Part shown: one piece after another, positions 32,154 to 41,271 of the stretch
Layout of the letters: every line of letters begins with the position of its first letter
Numbering within the stretch: the first letter of the stretch is position 1
Source: Gottfriedia acidiceleris
Lineage (GTDB): Bacteria > Bacillota > Bacilli > Bacillales > Bacillaceae_G
DNA length: 62,480 bases
Direction: 5' to 3'
Assembly (NCBI RefSeq): GCF_002128425.1
Contig: NZ_NESS01000018.1
Coordinates: 1 to 62,480 of the forward strand
Notes under the pieces: generated by a model
What the model was told of the DNA's origin: nothing
Databases searched by the model: none
The model's input: the letters and a program-made list of their open reading frames with translations, nothing else
Made by a program: the position numbers and the translations under genes

Positions 32154-34145
32154 TCAAGAATTTAATAAAGATTTACTTACGTTTACTACGTTTTCAGTAC
32201 TGAAACCAAATAATTCCATTACTTCGTTACCTGTTCCAGATGCTCCAAAAGTCTCAATTGAGATTTTTTTGCCTTTGAAACCAACGAAACGTTCCCATCC
32301 AAGTGAAATCCCCATTTCAATTGAAACACGGTTTAATATGTGTGATGGTAAAACTGACTCTTTATATTCATCTGATTGCTTATCGAATAATTCCCAACTT
32401 GGTAATGCTACTACTCGAACTGATAAGTTTTCTTTTTCTAACTCATTTTTACTGTTCACTGCAAGTGCAACTTCTGAACCAGTAGCGATTAAGATTAAGT
32501 CTGGTTGATCGTTCGTTTCTGTTAAAACATATCCACCTTTTGAAAGGTTATCTAATCTAGCAGCTGTTTTTTCAAATACTGGTAAATTTTGACGACTTAA
32601 TACTAAAGCGATTGGTCCATTTGTATTTTGTAGAGCATATGCCCAAGCATTAGCTGTTTCATTTGCATCTGATGGACGAATAACTGTTAAACCAGGAATT
32701 GCACGTAAAGCAGCTAAATGTTCAACTGGTTCATGTGTAGGACCGTCTTCACCAACTGCAATTGAGTCATGTGTGAATACATAAGTTACTGGTAATTTTT
32801 GTAATGCTGCTAATCGAATTGAAGGACGTAAGTAATCATTAAATACGAAGAATGTACTTACAAAAGGCTTAACTCCACCATGTAATGCCATACCATTTGC
32901 AGCAGCACCCATAGCATGTTCACGTACGCCAAAATAAATATTGCGTCCAGCAAATGACTCAACCGCAAATTTACTTTCATCTTTAATATCTGTCATTGTT
33001 GAATGAGATAAATCTGCGCTTCCACCGAAAATTTCAGGAACTGTTTTAATGTAGTGATTAATTGCCTCTCCACTTGCAACACGTGTAGAAATTGTTTTAT
33101 TCTCGTCAAAAGTTAATAAATCTTCTGTTTCGATTAAAACTTCACCTTTCATTGCTTTTTCTAGCTGAATTGCTAATTCTGGGTAAGCTTCACGGTATGC
33201 ATTAAATAATTGATTCCACTCAGCTTCTTTTTCACTACCTTTTTCTTGGATCTCTTTAAAATGTGATTTAACTTCTTCTGGCACAAAGAAATCTTCTTCG
33301 TAGTTCCAAGCATATGCTTTTTTCGTTTCTTTTGCTTCTTCAAGACCTAACGGATTACCATGGGCTTTATTTGTACCAGCCACTTTTGGACTTCCATATC
33401 CAATAATTGTTCTAACTTCAATAATTGTCGGTTGGTCTGTATTTTGTTTAGCTAATTCGATTGCTTTAGAAATTTCTACATGATCATTTCCATCTTCTAC
33501 TCTTAAATATTGCCAGTTAAATGATTCAGCTCTCTTTTTCATATCTTCAGAATAAGAAAGATTTAATGTTCCATCTAATGAAATATCGTTTGAATCATAT
33601 AATACAACTAACTTTCCAAGTTTCATATGGCCAGCAAGTGACATCGCTTCGTATGCAACACCTTCCATTAAATCACCATCACCAACTAATGCATAAGTGA
33701 AATGATCAATAATAGAAAGGTCTTCTTTGTTAAACTTACCCCCTAAATGTGCTTCAGCCATTGCCATACCAACAGCAGTAGCAATACCTTGTCCTAATGG
33801 ACCAGTCGTAGCTTCAACACCATCAGTGTGACCAAATTCAGGATGTCCAGGTGTTTTACTATTTAGTTTACGGAAATCTTTAAGGTCTTCGATTGAAACA
33901 TCGTAGCCTGCAAGGTGTAGTAAGCTATATAACATACTTGAACCATGACCAGCTGATAAAACAAAACGGTCACGGTCAAACCATTTTGAACTTTTTGGAT
34001 TATGTTTTAAATGCTCTGCCCATAATGCATATGCCATTGGCGCTGCACCCATTGGTAAACCTGGATGACCAGAATTAGCCTGGTTAATTGCATCAATTGA
34101 AAGTGTACGGATCGTATTAATTGATAATGTAGAAATCGAACTCAT
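32154..34145 (-). CDS. tkt: Transketolase
   Basis: Thiamine-diphosphate enzyme moving two-carbon units between sugar phosphates. The full 663-residue protein is present. It has the N-terminal [17 protein letters not shown] (near residue 27), the ThDP/Mg motif [13 protein letters not shown], the substrate histidine regions [15 protein letters not shown] and [28 protein letters not shown], and the glutamate in [14 protein letters not shown]. It starts only 3 bp after the zwf2 stop, so the two are translationally close. Most Bacillus genomes keep tkt apart from zwf; here it is inside a pathway operon. Confidence 0.97.
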   Translation of the reverse strand: MSSISTLSINTIRTLSIDAINQANSGHPGLPMGAAPMAYALWAEHLKHNPKSSKWFDRDRFVLSAGHGSSMLYSLLHLAGYDVSIEDLKDFRKLNSKTPGHPEFGHTDGVEATTGPLGQGIATAVGMAMAEAHLGGKFNKEDLSIIDHFTYALVGDGDLMEGVAYEAMSLAGHMKLGKLVVLYDSNDISLDGTLNLSYSEDMKKRAESFNWQYLRVEDGNDHVEISKAIELAKQNTDQPTIIEVRTIIGYGSPKVAGTNKAHGNPLGLEEAKETKKAYAWNYEEDFFVPEEVKSHFKEIQEKGSEKEAEWNQLFNAYREAYPELAIQLEKAMKGEVLIETEDLLTFDENKTISTRVASGEAINHYIKTVPEIFGGSADLSHSTMTDIKDESKFAVESFAGRNIYFGVREHAMGAAANGMALHGGVKPFVSTFFVFNDYLRPSIRLAALQKLPVTYVFTHDSIAVGEDGPTHEPVEHLAALRAIPGLTVIRPSDANETANAWAYALQNTNGPIALVLSRQNLPVFEKTAARLDNLSKGGYVLTETNDQPDLILIATGSEVALAVNSKNELEKENLSVRVVALPSWELFDKQSDEYKESVLPSHILNRVSIEMGISLGWERFVGFKGKKISIETFGASGTGNEVMELFGFSTENVVNVSKSLLNS

Positions 34146-34148
34146 AAT

Positions 34149-35660
34149 TTAAATACTCCTTTTTAGATCTGTTTTGTTGTTTTCTTTTTCGTGTACAAAA
34201 TCTGTATCTAACCACCATTTGAAACCATCTGCTGCTAATAATTTTTCCGCAGCTTCTGGACCAAATGAACCGGATTTATAAGTATGAAGTGGTACTAAAT
34301 TTTCTTCAAATGCTTCTAAAATTGGTTGAACCCATTGCCATGACAATTCTACTTCATTCCAATGAGCAAAAAATTTCGAATCGCCTCGTAACGCATCGTA
34401 AACTAATAACTCATACGCTTCTGGACGATCTTCTTTATTTGCAAAATACTCAGCTTGTACAGGTTCTATATTGCCTTCTACGTTTTTGCTATTTAAATAG
34501 AAAGAAACTCTTTCATTTGGATTAATTTCAATAACCAATAAATTTGGTCCATTATCTGCTCTGTTCTTTTTAGAAAGGTTTTGAATCGGGCTTTTGAATT
34601 CAAAAACGATTCGTGTAGATTTTTCTTTCATTCTTTTACCTGTACGGATATAGAATGGGATTCCCTTCCAAAAATCGTTTTCAATCAATACTCTAGCTGC
34701 TACATACGTATCATTTTGAGATGAAAACTCAATACCTGGTTCTTGTCTGTATGCAACTACTTTCTTACCATTTTGTTCACCAGAACCATATTGACCTCTA
34801 ACTACATGAGAAACTACTTCTTCTTTTGATAGTGGTCGAAGGGATTCAAGAACTTTTTTCTTCTCAGCTCTAACATCACTAGCAGAATTTTGGCTAGTTA
34901 AATGCATAGCAGACATCATTAACATTTGTAACATATGATTTTGGAACATATCCCTGATTGCTCCAGATTTGTCATAATAACCCGCTCGTTCTTCAACTCC
35001 GACTGTTTCACTTGCCGTAATTTGAACATTTGCAATATATTGATTGTTCCATAATGCTTGTAAAACTGGATTAGCAAACTCTAAAGCTTCTAAATTTTGA
35101 ACCATTGGTTTGCCTAAGTAATGATCTATTCGGTAGATCTCATCTTCTTTAAAAGACTTACTTAATTTTTCATTTAAATCTCTAGCAGTTTTTAAGTCAC
35201 GTCCAAAAGGTTTTTCAATGATTAGACGCTTCCAACCTTTTGTAGTACCTAGTCCACTTTCCTTAATATTTGAAGCAATAACTTCAAAAAATTCTGGTGC
35301 TACCGATAAATAAAATAATCTGTTTTCTAGGATTTGTAATTCCTGTTCTCTTTCTTTGACTAAATCTAATAAATCAACGAATCCTTCTTTATTCGTAATA
35401 TCTAGCTGTTGATAACGAATTGAATCTAGAAATTCTTGGACCATTTTTTGATCATCTAAAGAACGTCTTGAAAAAGTAATTAGTGATTGCATTACTTGAT
35501 TCTGAAATTCGTCATTTGAAAAATCTTTTCTTCCAATTCCAATGATTGAAAAAGACTCCGGCATTTTTTGGTCAATATATAAATTATATAATGCAGGAAA
35601 AATTTTTCTTTTTGCTAAATCGCCTGTGGCTCCGAACAATACAAATGACATAGAATCCAT
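34149..35660 (-). CDS. zwf: Glucose-6-phosphate 1-dehydrogenase, second copy
   Basis: This 503-residue paralogue of the zwf at 13656 is clearly diverged in sequence. It has GATGDLAKRK (near residue 10), GIGRKDF in place of GVGRRPW, the active-site motif RIDHYLGKPMVQN and FYIRTGKRMKEKST. The changed residues after the second strand (R-K-D) could alter NADP/NAD preference, but this cannot be decided by eye. It is the first gene of the zwf-tkt-6PGDH-tal-pgl operon, and AAGGAGGTT precedes the ATG. It makes 6-phosphogluconolactone for the lactonase in the same operon. Confidence 0.96.
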   Translation of the reverse strand: MDSMSFVLFGATGDLAKRKIFPALYNLYIDQKMPESFSIIGIGRKDFSNDEFQNQVMQSLITFSRRSLDDQKMVQEFLDSIRYQQLDITNKEGFVDLLDLVKEREQELQILENRLFYLSVAPEFFEVIASNIKESGLGTTKGWKRLIIEKPFGRDLKTARDLNEKLSKSFKEDEIYRIDHYLGKPMVQNLEALEFANPVLQALWNNQYIANVQITASETVGVEERAGYYDKSGAIRDMFQNHMLQMLMMSAMHLTSQNSASDVRAEKKKVLESLRPLSKEEVVSHVVRGQYGSGEQNGKKVVAYRQEPGIEFSSQNDTYVAARVLIENDFWKGIPFYIRTGKRMKEKSTRIVFEFKSPIQNLSKKNRADNGPNLLVIEINPNERVSFYLNSKNVEGNIEPVQAEYFANKEDRPEAYELLVYDALRGDSKFFAHWNEVELSWQWVQPILEAFEENLVPLHTYKSGSFGPEAAEKLLAADGFKWWLDTDFVHEKENNKTDLKRSI

Positions 35661-35880
35661 TAACTAAACCTCCTTTTAGTCGAACTTAAAATAACTAATA
35701 ATAAAAAATATATTTTCAAACGATCTTTAATTTTTATTTAGAGCTAATGTTAGTTCAAATAATTCATTCCAATTATTCATTTGGAAAATATTTTTTACCC
35801 AAACCTATATTACATGAAAATATTTTTTATTTCCATTAAAATGCTTTTGTTTCTATTTATTGGTTTTTTTAATTTCATTT
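35661..35880 (-). other. Upstream region of the pentose phosphate operon
   Basis: This is A+T-rich leader DNA. On the reverse strand TGGAAA and TAATAT with 17-bp spacing near 35845-35815 are a weak promoter candidate. No convincing cre site was found. Confidence 0.35.
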
Positions 35881-36005
35881 AAAGAAAACTCTTCGATTGG
35901 CGAGACTATAGCGCGAAGACAGAGGAGTAGTTGCACTTATACATAATTCCTAAAATTGGCAACAACGTCGAGTTTTCTTCTCCGCTGCCAATTTATACTT
36001 TCTTT
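35881..36005. other. 125-bp nested inverted-repeat element, unidentified
   Basis: The outer arms AAAGAAA (35881-35887) and TTTCTTT (35999-36005) enclose further complementary pairs: AGAAAACTC (35883-35891) with GAGTTTTCT (35970-35978), ATTGGC (35896-35901) with GCCAAT (35987-35992), TCTTCG with CGAAGA, and GTTGC with GCAAC. The segment is richer in G+C than its flanks and encodes no protein. It could be a structured RNA or a MITE-like repeat. It matches no riboswitch consensus I can recall. Confidence 0.55.
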
Positions 36006-36252
36006 AATGTGAAAAAAATTATTGAATGACAATTAAAATAGGCATTGATTTATAAACAAATAATTTGAACTTGTGTTTCTTTAACTTTTGAAAAAAAAAA
36101 ATTAAGACTTATTAGAGTTTGTTGGCATTATAATATTTCTCAAAAATAATAACATTAAATATCCTTCATAAATCATCGAAAAATTTAACATCAATAACTC
36201 TTGCTAAATATACGTTATCAATATTGACTATCTTATATTTCAACAATCAAAA

Positions 36253-36292
36253 AACCTTAATTAACTTTTACGTTAATTAAGGCATTAAAAAA
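36253..36292 (-). terminator. Terminator of the DUF445 gene
   Basis: The 11-bp perfect stem CCTTAATTAAC / GTTAATTAAGG has a 6-nt loop. A- and T-runs on both sides allow bidirectional use. Confidence 0.88.
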
Positions 36293-36308
36293 AACAGTTA
36301 TTTGAATA

Positions 36309-37499
36309 TTATGTAAAAATCATTCTTAGCGAAGTTAATACTAAACCAATAATAAATCCACAAACAGCTCCATTTACACGAATCCAAGTAATATCATTAC
36401 CAATTTTATTTTCTAATAAATCGGTTATTTCTTCTGTAGATAATTTTTCAATATTGTGTCTTACTAAGTCACTAATTTTATGATGGTATTTTTCAACTGT
36501 GCTGGTTAGTAGTTTCTTAAAACTTAGTTCTACAGTATCAATCCAATTAGAATTTTTAATGAAACTGATTATTTTTTGTATAGTATCTAAAATAAACTCT
36601 TCATCGTTAATTTTATTTCTAAATATTTTAATTGCTTGATCTACAATATATTCATAGCCTTTATTTTTCCATTCATCTAATTGGCGAATAATATTTTCAT
36701 TCGATTTATTTTTTTCAGCTTCCATTCTAATAAAGGATAAAATGAAATTTCTTCGATCACTATTAGGGTGCTTTAATTCAGATAGTAAATCAATTAATCC
36801 GCTATGTATAAATTCGGTTATTTTCTCTTCTCCAATCATCGGTAGAAAAGCTTTAATCATAAAAAACTTTCTTTCGATAAATTGAATAACTTCTTTGCCG
36901 ATTAATTCCTTAATATGTGGTAAGCTTACTGTTTCTTCAATTTTATTAATTAAAAATTCATACGTCTTTGCATCCCATTCTTTTTCAATAACAGTATCGA
37001 CAGCTTTACTTATTAATTTCTGAGATGATATGGACTCAATTGTCGGTTTAAAAGTATTTAATAGATAGTTTTCGATTGTATCATCCTGAATAGATGCACC
37101 AAACTGCTTGATTGATTGAACCAATTTATTTCTTGATTCATCATTTTCTAGCATCTTTTCAAATGCATTAATACCTTGATTAATCCATTCCCGTTCTTCT
37201 ATTTTTTCAATTAAACTTTCCTTACTTAGCCATTGATTATTAAGTGTATTTAAAATCCCCTCAGTAATCTTCTTTCTATTTTTAGGCAATAAAGCTGTAT
37301 GTGGGATAGGTATACCAAGAGGATGACGAAACATTGCAGTTACAGCAAACCAATCTGCAAGACCTCCAACTAAAGCTGCCTCAAATCCACCAGAAAGAAT
37401 TTGAGATAATTTAGATTGGAACGGCATTGTTGCAGCGAAACCACAAGTAGCCACAAATAGTGAAATATTGGCTAGCCGTTTTGAATTTTTTTCTTTCAT
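36309..37499 (-). CDS. DUF445 family membrane protein
   Basis: This 396-residue protein has a hydrophobic N-terminus with the family hallmark GGFEAALVGGLADWFAVTAMFRHPLGIPIPHTALLP (about residues 37-70), a long helical middle, and a C-terminal membrane segment (GAVCGFIIGLVLTSLRM). The DUF445 family is widespread in bacteria, membrane-associated and of unknown function; B. subtilis YheB is a distant relative. The ATG start has TAGGAGG upstream. It is a single-gene unit with its own terminator. Confidence 0.88.
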   Translation of the reverse strand: MKEKNSKRLANISLFVATCGFAATMPFQSKLSQILSGGFEAALVGGLADWFAVTAMFRHPLGIPIPHTALLPKNRKKITEGILNTLNNQWLSKESLIEKIEEREWINQGINAFEKMLENDESRNKLVQSIKQFGASIQDDTIENYLLNTFKPTIESISSQKLISKAVDTVIEKEWDAKTYEFLINKIEETVSLPHIKELIGKEVIQFIERKFFMIKAFLPMIGEEKITEFIHSGLIDLLSELKHPNSDRRNFILSFIRMEAEKNKSNENIIRQLDEWKNKGYEYIVDQAIKIFRNKINDEEFILDTIQKIISFIKNSNWIDTVELSFKKLLTSTVEKYHHKISDLVRHNIEKLSTEEITDLLENKIGNDITWIRVNGAVCGFIIGLVLTSLRMIFT

Positions 37500-37645
37500 T
37501 AACTAAAAGCCTCCTAAATCTATTTGAAAATAGTATATCATTCCTTTAATCTATTTTCTAAAATCAAATTTAATAAAATTTATTTTTTATTAGTATAGGG
37601 CGTTAGCGATTTACAACATATTAGTAATATTATTTTACCTTTAAT

Positions 37646-37677
37646 AAAAAGAAAGAGACTGTTTTTCACAGCCTCAA
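37646..37677 (-). terminator. Terminator of the GNAT gene at 37737
   Basis: The stem GAG-CTGT / ACAG-CTC is followed on the reverse strand by TTTCTTTTT. Confidence 0.65.
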
Positions 37678-37736
37678 TGTATAAAGTGTACAACTGCTAA
37701 TTAATTTTAGAAGTTACGATCATCTCACTGTTTTAC

Positions 37737-38162
37737 TTAAAAATTCAATTGAAAATGATGACACGTAATATTTAAACTATTTTTAAGATAAAACCTATGA
37801 GCATCATATCGTTGCACCCCAGAATCTAAGTGGAATTGCTCACAATTATTTTGTTTTGCTTCTTCGATTAACCAGTTCCATAAAAGTTGTGCATAACCCT
37901 TTTTACGGTGATTTTCACTCGTGATTAAATCGTCAACATAAAAATATTTTCCCCATGCTAATGATTCCGTCATACGATAGCCAGCAACCGCTGTTACTTC
38001 ATCATTTTCGATCACGCCTACAAGGTGATAATTATTTGTGTTGATTAGTCTGTTAATCGTGTCAACAAATTCATCTTCTCTTAGGTGCGGACGTAGTTGG
38101 CTTACTGTTTGAAACGTTTTCAAAATATCTGAATTACTTCTCATTATTTTTACTTCTGCCAT
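37737..38162 (-). CDS. GNAT-family N-acetyltransferase
   Basis: This 141-residue GNAT protein has the central strand GKYFYVDDLITSENHRKKGYAQLLWNWLIEEAKQNN, including the acetyl-CoA-binding R/Q-x-x-G-x-A segment (RKKGYA, about residue 87). A FHLDSGVQRYDAHRFYLK C-terminal half follows, with the usual YDAHRFY helix start. The target amine is unknown. The gene stands alone, and its ATG follows GGAGAGATAAAAG. It is typical of the many single-domain acetyltransferases of Bacillus genomes. Confidence 0.88.
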   Translation of the reverse strand: MAEVKIMRSNSDILKTFQTVSQLRPHLREDEFVDTINRLINTNNYHLVGVIENDEVTAVAGYRMTESLAWGKYFYVDDLITSENHRKKGYAQLLWNWLIEEAKQNNCEQFHLDSGVQRYDAHRFYLKNSLNITCHHFQLNF

Positions 38163-38268
38163 CTTTTATCTCTCCATTCACAAAAAACGTTCTATTATAA
38201 AAATACCAAATTTTGTGTAATTTTGTATCGTTTTTTATGAATTGATATTTTTAAATAAATTTTTAGTT

Positions 38269-39087
38269 TTACGGTTCAAAACCTTTTTGACTAATAAAAA
38301 GTTGGTCCTCTGAATAATATTTTTTAAACCGTCGATATACTAATTGATAAGCTTCTGGACTATACCATTCTTCTAAATTGAGCTCAAAATATATTTTTTC
38401 AATACCAAGACGACCTGTTCGCTTCCCTCCACTTCCGTCACCCATGAAAAAATCATCGATACAAATCCTTTGAACAATTTCCGATAACTTTTTTGGGAAA
38501 TCCTCGCTACTTGGCAGAATAGGAGCAATTGTAGCCTGAGTTGGAATTCCGGCTTTTACAAGTTCTTCTAACGTTTTAAGTCGAGCATTAATAGACGGTG
38601 CATATGGTGAGAAAGACTTTCGTATTTCATCTAAATCCGTTTCAACTGTCATACTTACACGTACTTTCTCTTTAAATAGCTTTAAAAGATCAATATCTCT
38701 TTTAACAAGCGGACTCCGAGTTTGAACGAATAAAAAATCAGGTAGATTTTGAAGCATGACTTCTAATAAACTTCTAGTCAATCTTTCTTTAAATTCAATC
38801 GGTTGATATGGATCTGTGTTAGATGACATAAAAATGGTCACCCTATCTTTTCTTTTAGCCTTTTTCAATTCTTTCTCTAGTATAATATGTGCACTCTGTT
38901 TAATATCAACCCAATTACCCCATTCTTTTTTCCGAAAAAGTGAAACTGGCATTTGCCTTACATAGCAATATGAACAAGCAAATGAGCAACCAGTATAAGG
39001 ATTTAAAGAGTGAGTATAACCTGAGAGAAAACCTGTACCTTTATTTAGAATGGTTTTTGGATTTTTATAAAATATTTCACTTTTCAT
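38269..39087 (-). CDS. Radical SAM protein, Rv2578c/SplB-like family
   Basis: This 272-residue protein has the [4Fe-4S]-binding motif CSFACSYC (C-x3-C-x2-C, about residues 34-41) inside SLNPYTGCSFACSYCYVR. Further family markers are FMSSNTDPYQPIEF, LLVQTRSPLVKRDIDLL-type and VSMTVETDLDEIRKSFSP. Family members resemble spore photoproduct lyase, and their reaction is mostly unknown. It lies 27 bp downstream of the methylated-DNA repair gene on the same strand, which suggests a DNA-repair-linked pair, though this is inference. The start has GGAGGTGTTTGG. Confidence 0.88.
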   Translation of the reverse strand: MKSEIFYKNPKTILNKGTGFLSGYTHSLNPYTGCSFACSYCYVRQMPVSLFRKKEWGNWVDIKQSAHIILEKELKKAKRKDRVTIFMSSNTDPYQPIEFKERLTRSLLEVMLQNLPDFLFVQTRSPLVKRDIDLLKLFKEKVRVSMTVETDLDEIRKSFSPYAPSINARLKTLEELVKAGIPTQATIAPILPSSEDFPKKLSEIVQRICIDDFFMGDGSGGKRTGRLGIEKIYFELNLEEWYSPEAYQLVYRRFKKYYSEDQLFISQKGFEP

Positions 39088-39114
39088 CCAAACACCTCCT
39101 AATTAATTACACAT

Positions 39115-39627
39115 TTAGTTAATAGTTTCAATTTTCAAAAGGCTTTTCTTCATATCTAAACCACCACGATAGCCAGTTAATGATCCATCTTTACCAATTA
39201 CTCGATGACAAGGAATAATAATTAATAATGGATTTGCACCAATTGCTCTACCGACTGCTCGAACAGATTTTGGCTTATTTAGATAACTGGCTATGTCAGA
39301 ATATGTTTTAGTTTCTCCATAATTGATCAAGCATAGCGCATTCCAAACTGAATTTTGAAATGCTGTACCACGAAAATCAAGTCTGCTTTTAAAATTAGTT
39401 CTTTCGCCCTCTAAAAATTCAACAATCTCTGTCTTATAAGCTTCTAATATTGCGTCATCTTCTTCCATTTCAGAAGTAGGAAAGTATTTTTCCTTAAATA
39501 AAAGTAATTCTTGAATAGTTCCATTTTGTGAACCTACGAAACATAGCCCTTTTTTTGCTGCAGCAATATGAATCTTCCAGTCTTTATGTTCAATTAAAGT
39601 CCAAACTAATTTTTCATTTGAATGCAA
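39115..39627 (-). CDS. Methylated-DNA-protein cysteine methyltransferase (Ogt/AdaB type)
   Basis: Repairs O6-methylguanine by transferring the methyl group to its own cysteine. The 170-residue protein has the active-site motif IIPCHRVIG with C140, the helix-turn-helix region TYSDIASYLNKPKSVRAVGRAIGANPL, and the GYRGGLDMKKSLL tail. It is upstream of and close to a radical SAM gene in the same orientation. Both could belong to one repair unit. An ogt or adaB name is possible, but I cannot choose between them from sequence alone. Confidence 0.94.
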   Translation of the reverse strand: MHSNEKLVWTLIEHKDWKIHIAAAKKGLCFVGSQNGTIQELLLFKEKYFPTSEMEEDDAILEAYKTEIVEFLEGERTNFKSRLDFRGTAFQNSVWNALCLINYGETKTYSDIASYLNKPKSVRAVGRAIGANPLLIIIPCHRVIGKDGSLTGYRGGLDMKKSLLKIETIN

Positions 39628-39852
39628 TTTAAATCACCCTTTGCTACTAATTTTTCAAGTTCTTATTTAAAACCTATTATAGACTTAATTAAGAATAATG
39701 GACTGTTATTAGAATGAAAGAGCAAGATTTTGAAATTTTTTTTCAAAGAGTTCTCTTCTGAACCCAAATAAAATCTGAAAATGGCAATTAAAATTAGAGA
39801 ATACTAAGTTAGTTAGCAAATGTAATTAATTTCCAAAGTATACAAAATGAAA

Positions 39853-40425
39853 TTATTTCTGCTTCTCAATTATATCCATTACTAATTTTTCAGCTGCATT
39901 TTTATATAAATTACTCATATTAACGAAAGAAGTAATTAAAAGCAATTGCTCAATATATTCTTTACTTTCATCATCGATCTGTTCAACTTCATTGTTTACA
40001 TTTTCACTAGTTTGTTGAAGTTCAATTTTAAATTTTTCGAAGTTTAAGTCATTTAAATGTAAAAAACTTGAATAAATATCATCAATATTTATTTCATTTT
40101 TTTCAAGGATTCTTTGATTTAACCCACTTAAAGATTCTTTTATATCATTAATCGAAAGTGCACCTTTCAAATGATAAATTAAACTGATTAAAATAATATG
40201 ATTCTTCGTGTATTTCTTATTTTTTATTGGAAATAGCAATTTAGCTTTTGCGTAATTATTAATCATTGTTTTTGTCATTACTTTTTCATTAGAATTCGGT
40301 TTTGCAAATTTATTATCAAATAGTTGGATAACTTGGTCCATGTATAAATCAAGATTAGGTATATCATCTAATACTATTTTTTTATCTGAATCTATTTGTT
40401 CAATTATCTCATTAATCTTTTTCAT
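39853..40425 (-). CDS. DUF1836 family protein
   Basis: This 190-residue protein has a MerR-like N-terminal half: MTKTMINNYAKAKLLFPIKNKKYTKNHIILISLIYHLKGALSINDIKE, which is the DUF1836 signature. The C-terminal part is helical and acidic. The domain resembles a helix-turn-helix, so DNA binding is possible but unproven. The gene is divergent from the hemolysin III gene at 40567 and shares the intergenic region, which holds an inverted repeat. It could be the regulator of that gene. Confidence 0.82.
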   Translation of the reverse strand: MKKINEIIEQIDSDKKIVLDDIPNLDLYMDQVIQLFDNKFAKPNSNEKVMTKTMINNYAKAKLLFPIKNKKYTKNHIILISLIYHLKGALSINDIKESLSGLNQRILEKNEINIDDIYSSFLHLNDLNFEKFKIELQQTSENVNNEVEQIDDESKEYIEQLLLITSFVNMSNLYKNAAEKLVMDIIEKQK

Positions 40426-40490
40426 TATTCGTCCTCTTTTTATATAATTTACGGGTTAATCTTATCATAAAAAAATCGTTCTTTAAACAC

Positions 40491-40544
40491 TTGACTATAT
40501 AATATCGTTGATGATAACTTTATATGTAGTTATCAAAACTACAT
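40491..40544 (+). promoter_or_regulatory. Promoter and inverted repeat upstream of the hemolysin III gene
   Basis: TTGACT (40491-40496) and GATAAC (40513-40518) are spaced by 16 bp. Just downstream is the inverted repeat ATGTAGTT (40524-40531) / AACTACAT (40537-40544) with a 5-bp spacer, in a position typical of repressor sites. Confidence 0.6.
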
Positions 40545-40566
40545 AACATAGTTGGAGGAGATATTC

Positions 40567-41214
40567 ATGGGGAACTTTATGCGTGAGCCTATTAATTCCA
40601 TGACACATTTAGTTGGAGCGGTATTATCACTATTTGGGTTAATAGCGATGGTTTTTAAATCTACTTTTTCTGGTGGAAGTGTTTTGCAAACATCTGCGGT
40701 TATTGCATTCGGTATAAGTATGATTCTTCTTTATTCAGCTTCAACTACATATCATATGGCAAAAGCCAGCGATAAACTAATCGCTTTTTTAAGACGGATG
40801 GATCATTCAATGATATTTGTCTTAATTGCCGGTACATATACTCCTTTTTGTATCATTAGTCTAAAAGGTACATTAGGATGGATTATTTTTTCCATTGTTT
40901 CTTTCATTGCATTTTGTGGTGTTTTGTTCAAATTGATTTGGTTTAGTTGTCCAAGATGGTTATCAACGTCCCTTTATATAGCTTTAGGATGGGTCATTAT
41001 ACTCGCTTCGGCACCTTTATCTGATGCGATCAGTATGAAAGGAATGTTCGCACTGATTTTAGGTGGAATATTCTATACAGTTGGTGGCGTTATTTATGCC
41101 GTAAAACCTAAATTCTTATCTTTTAAAAATTGGGGTTTCCATGAAATTTTCCACATTTTTATTATGCTTGGAACACTTTGTCACTTCTTCTGTGTTTATT
41201 ACTTTGTAATCTAA
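40567..41214 (+). CDS. Hemolysin III family (YqfA/PAQR-type) membrane protein
   Basis: This 215-residue protein has seven predicted membrane helices and starts with the family signature EPINSMTHLVGAVLS. It carries the conserved SASTTYHMA, RRMDHSMIFVLIAGTYTPFC and FHEIFHIFIMLGTLCHFFC stretches. These hold the histidines and Asp/Ser of the putative Zn site found in PAQR relatives. Members are pore-forming or hydrolase-like proteins with debated function. The ATG at 40567 follows GGAGGAGATATTC; the in-frame TTG at 40552 lies within that ribosome binding site. A terminator follows. Confidence 0.93.
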   Translation: MGNFMREPINSMTHLVGAVLSLFGLIAMVFKSTFSGGSVLQTSAVIAFGISMILLYSASTTYHMAKASDKLIAFLRRMDHSMIFVLIAGTYTPFCIISLKGTLGWIIFSIVSFIAFCGVLFKLIWFSCPRWLSTSLYIALGWVIILASAPLSDAISMKGMFALILGGIFYTVGGVIYAVKPKFLSFKNWGFHEIFHIFIMLGTLCHFFCVYYFVI

Positions 41215-41219
41215 ATAAA

Positions 41220-41271
41220 CAAAAAACCATCCACTTCAACATTCAAATTGAACACAATGGATGGTTTTTTA
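41220..41271. terminator. Bidirectional terminator between the hemolysin III gene and the gerA operon
   Basis: The perfect stem AAAAAACCATCCA / TGGATGGTTTTTT has a 24-nt loop. Confidence 0.93.

Noticed and set aside
35881-36005. Lysine riboswitch suggested by an AGAGG..GTTGC segment
   Set aside because: The later conserved blocks of the L-box are missing, and neither flanking gene concerns lysine.
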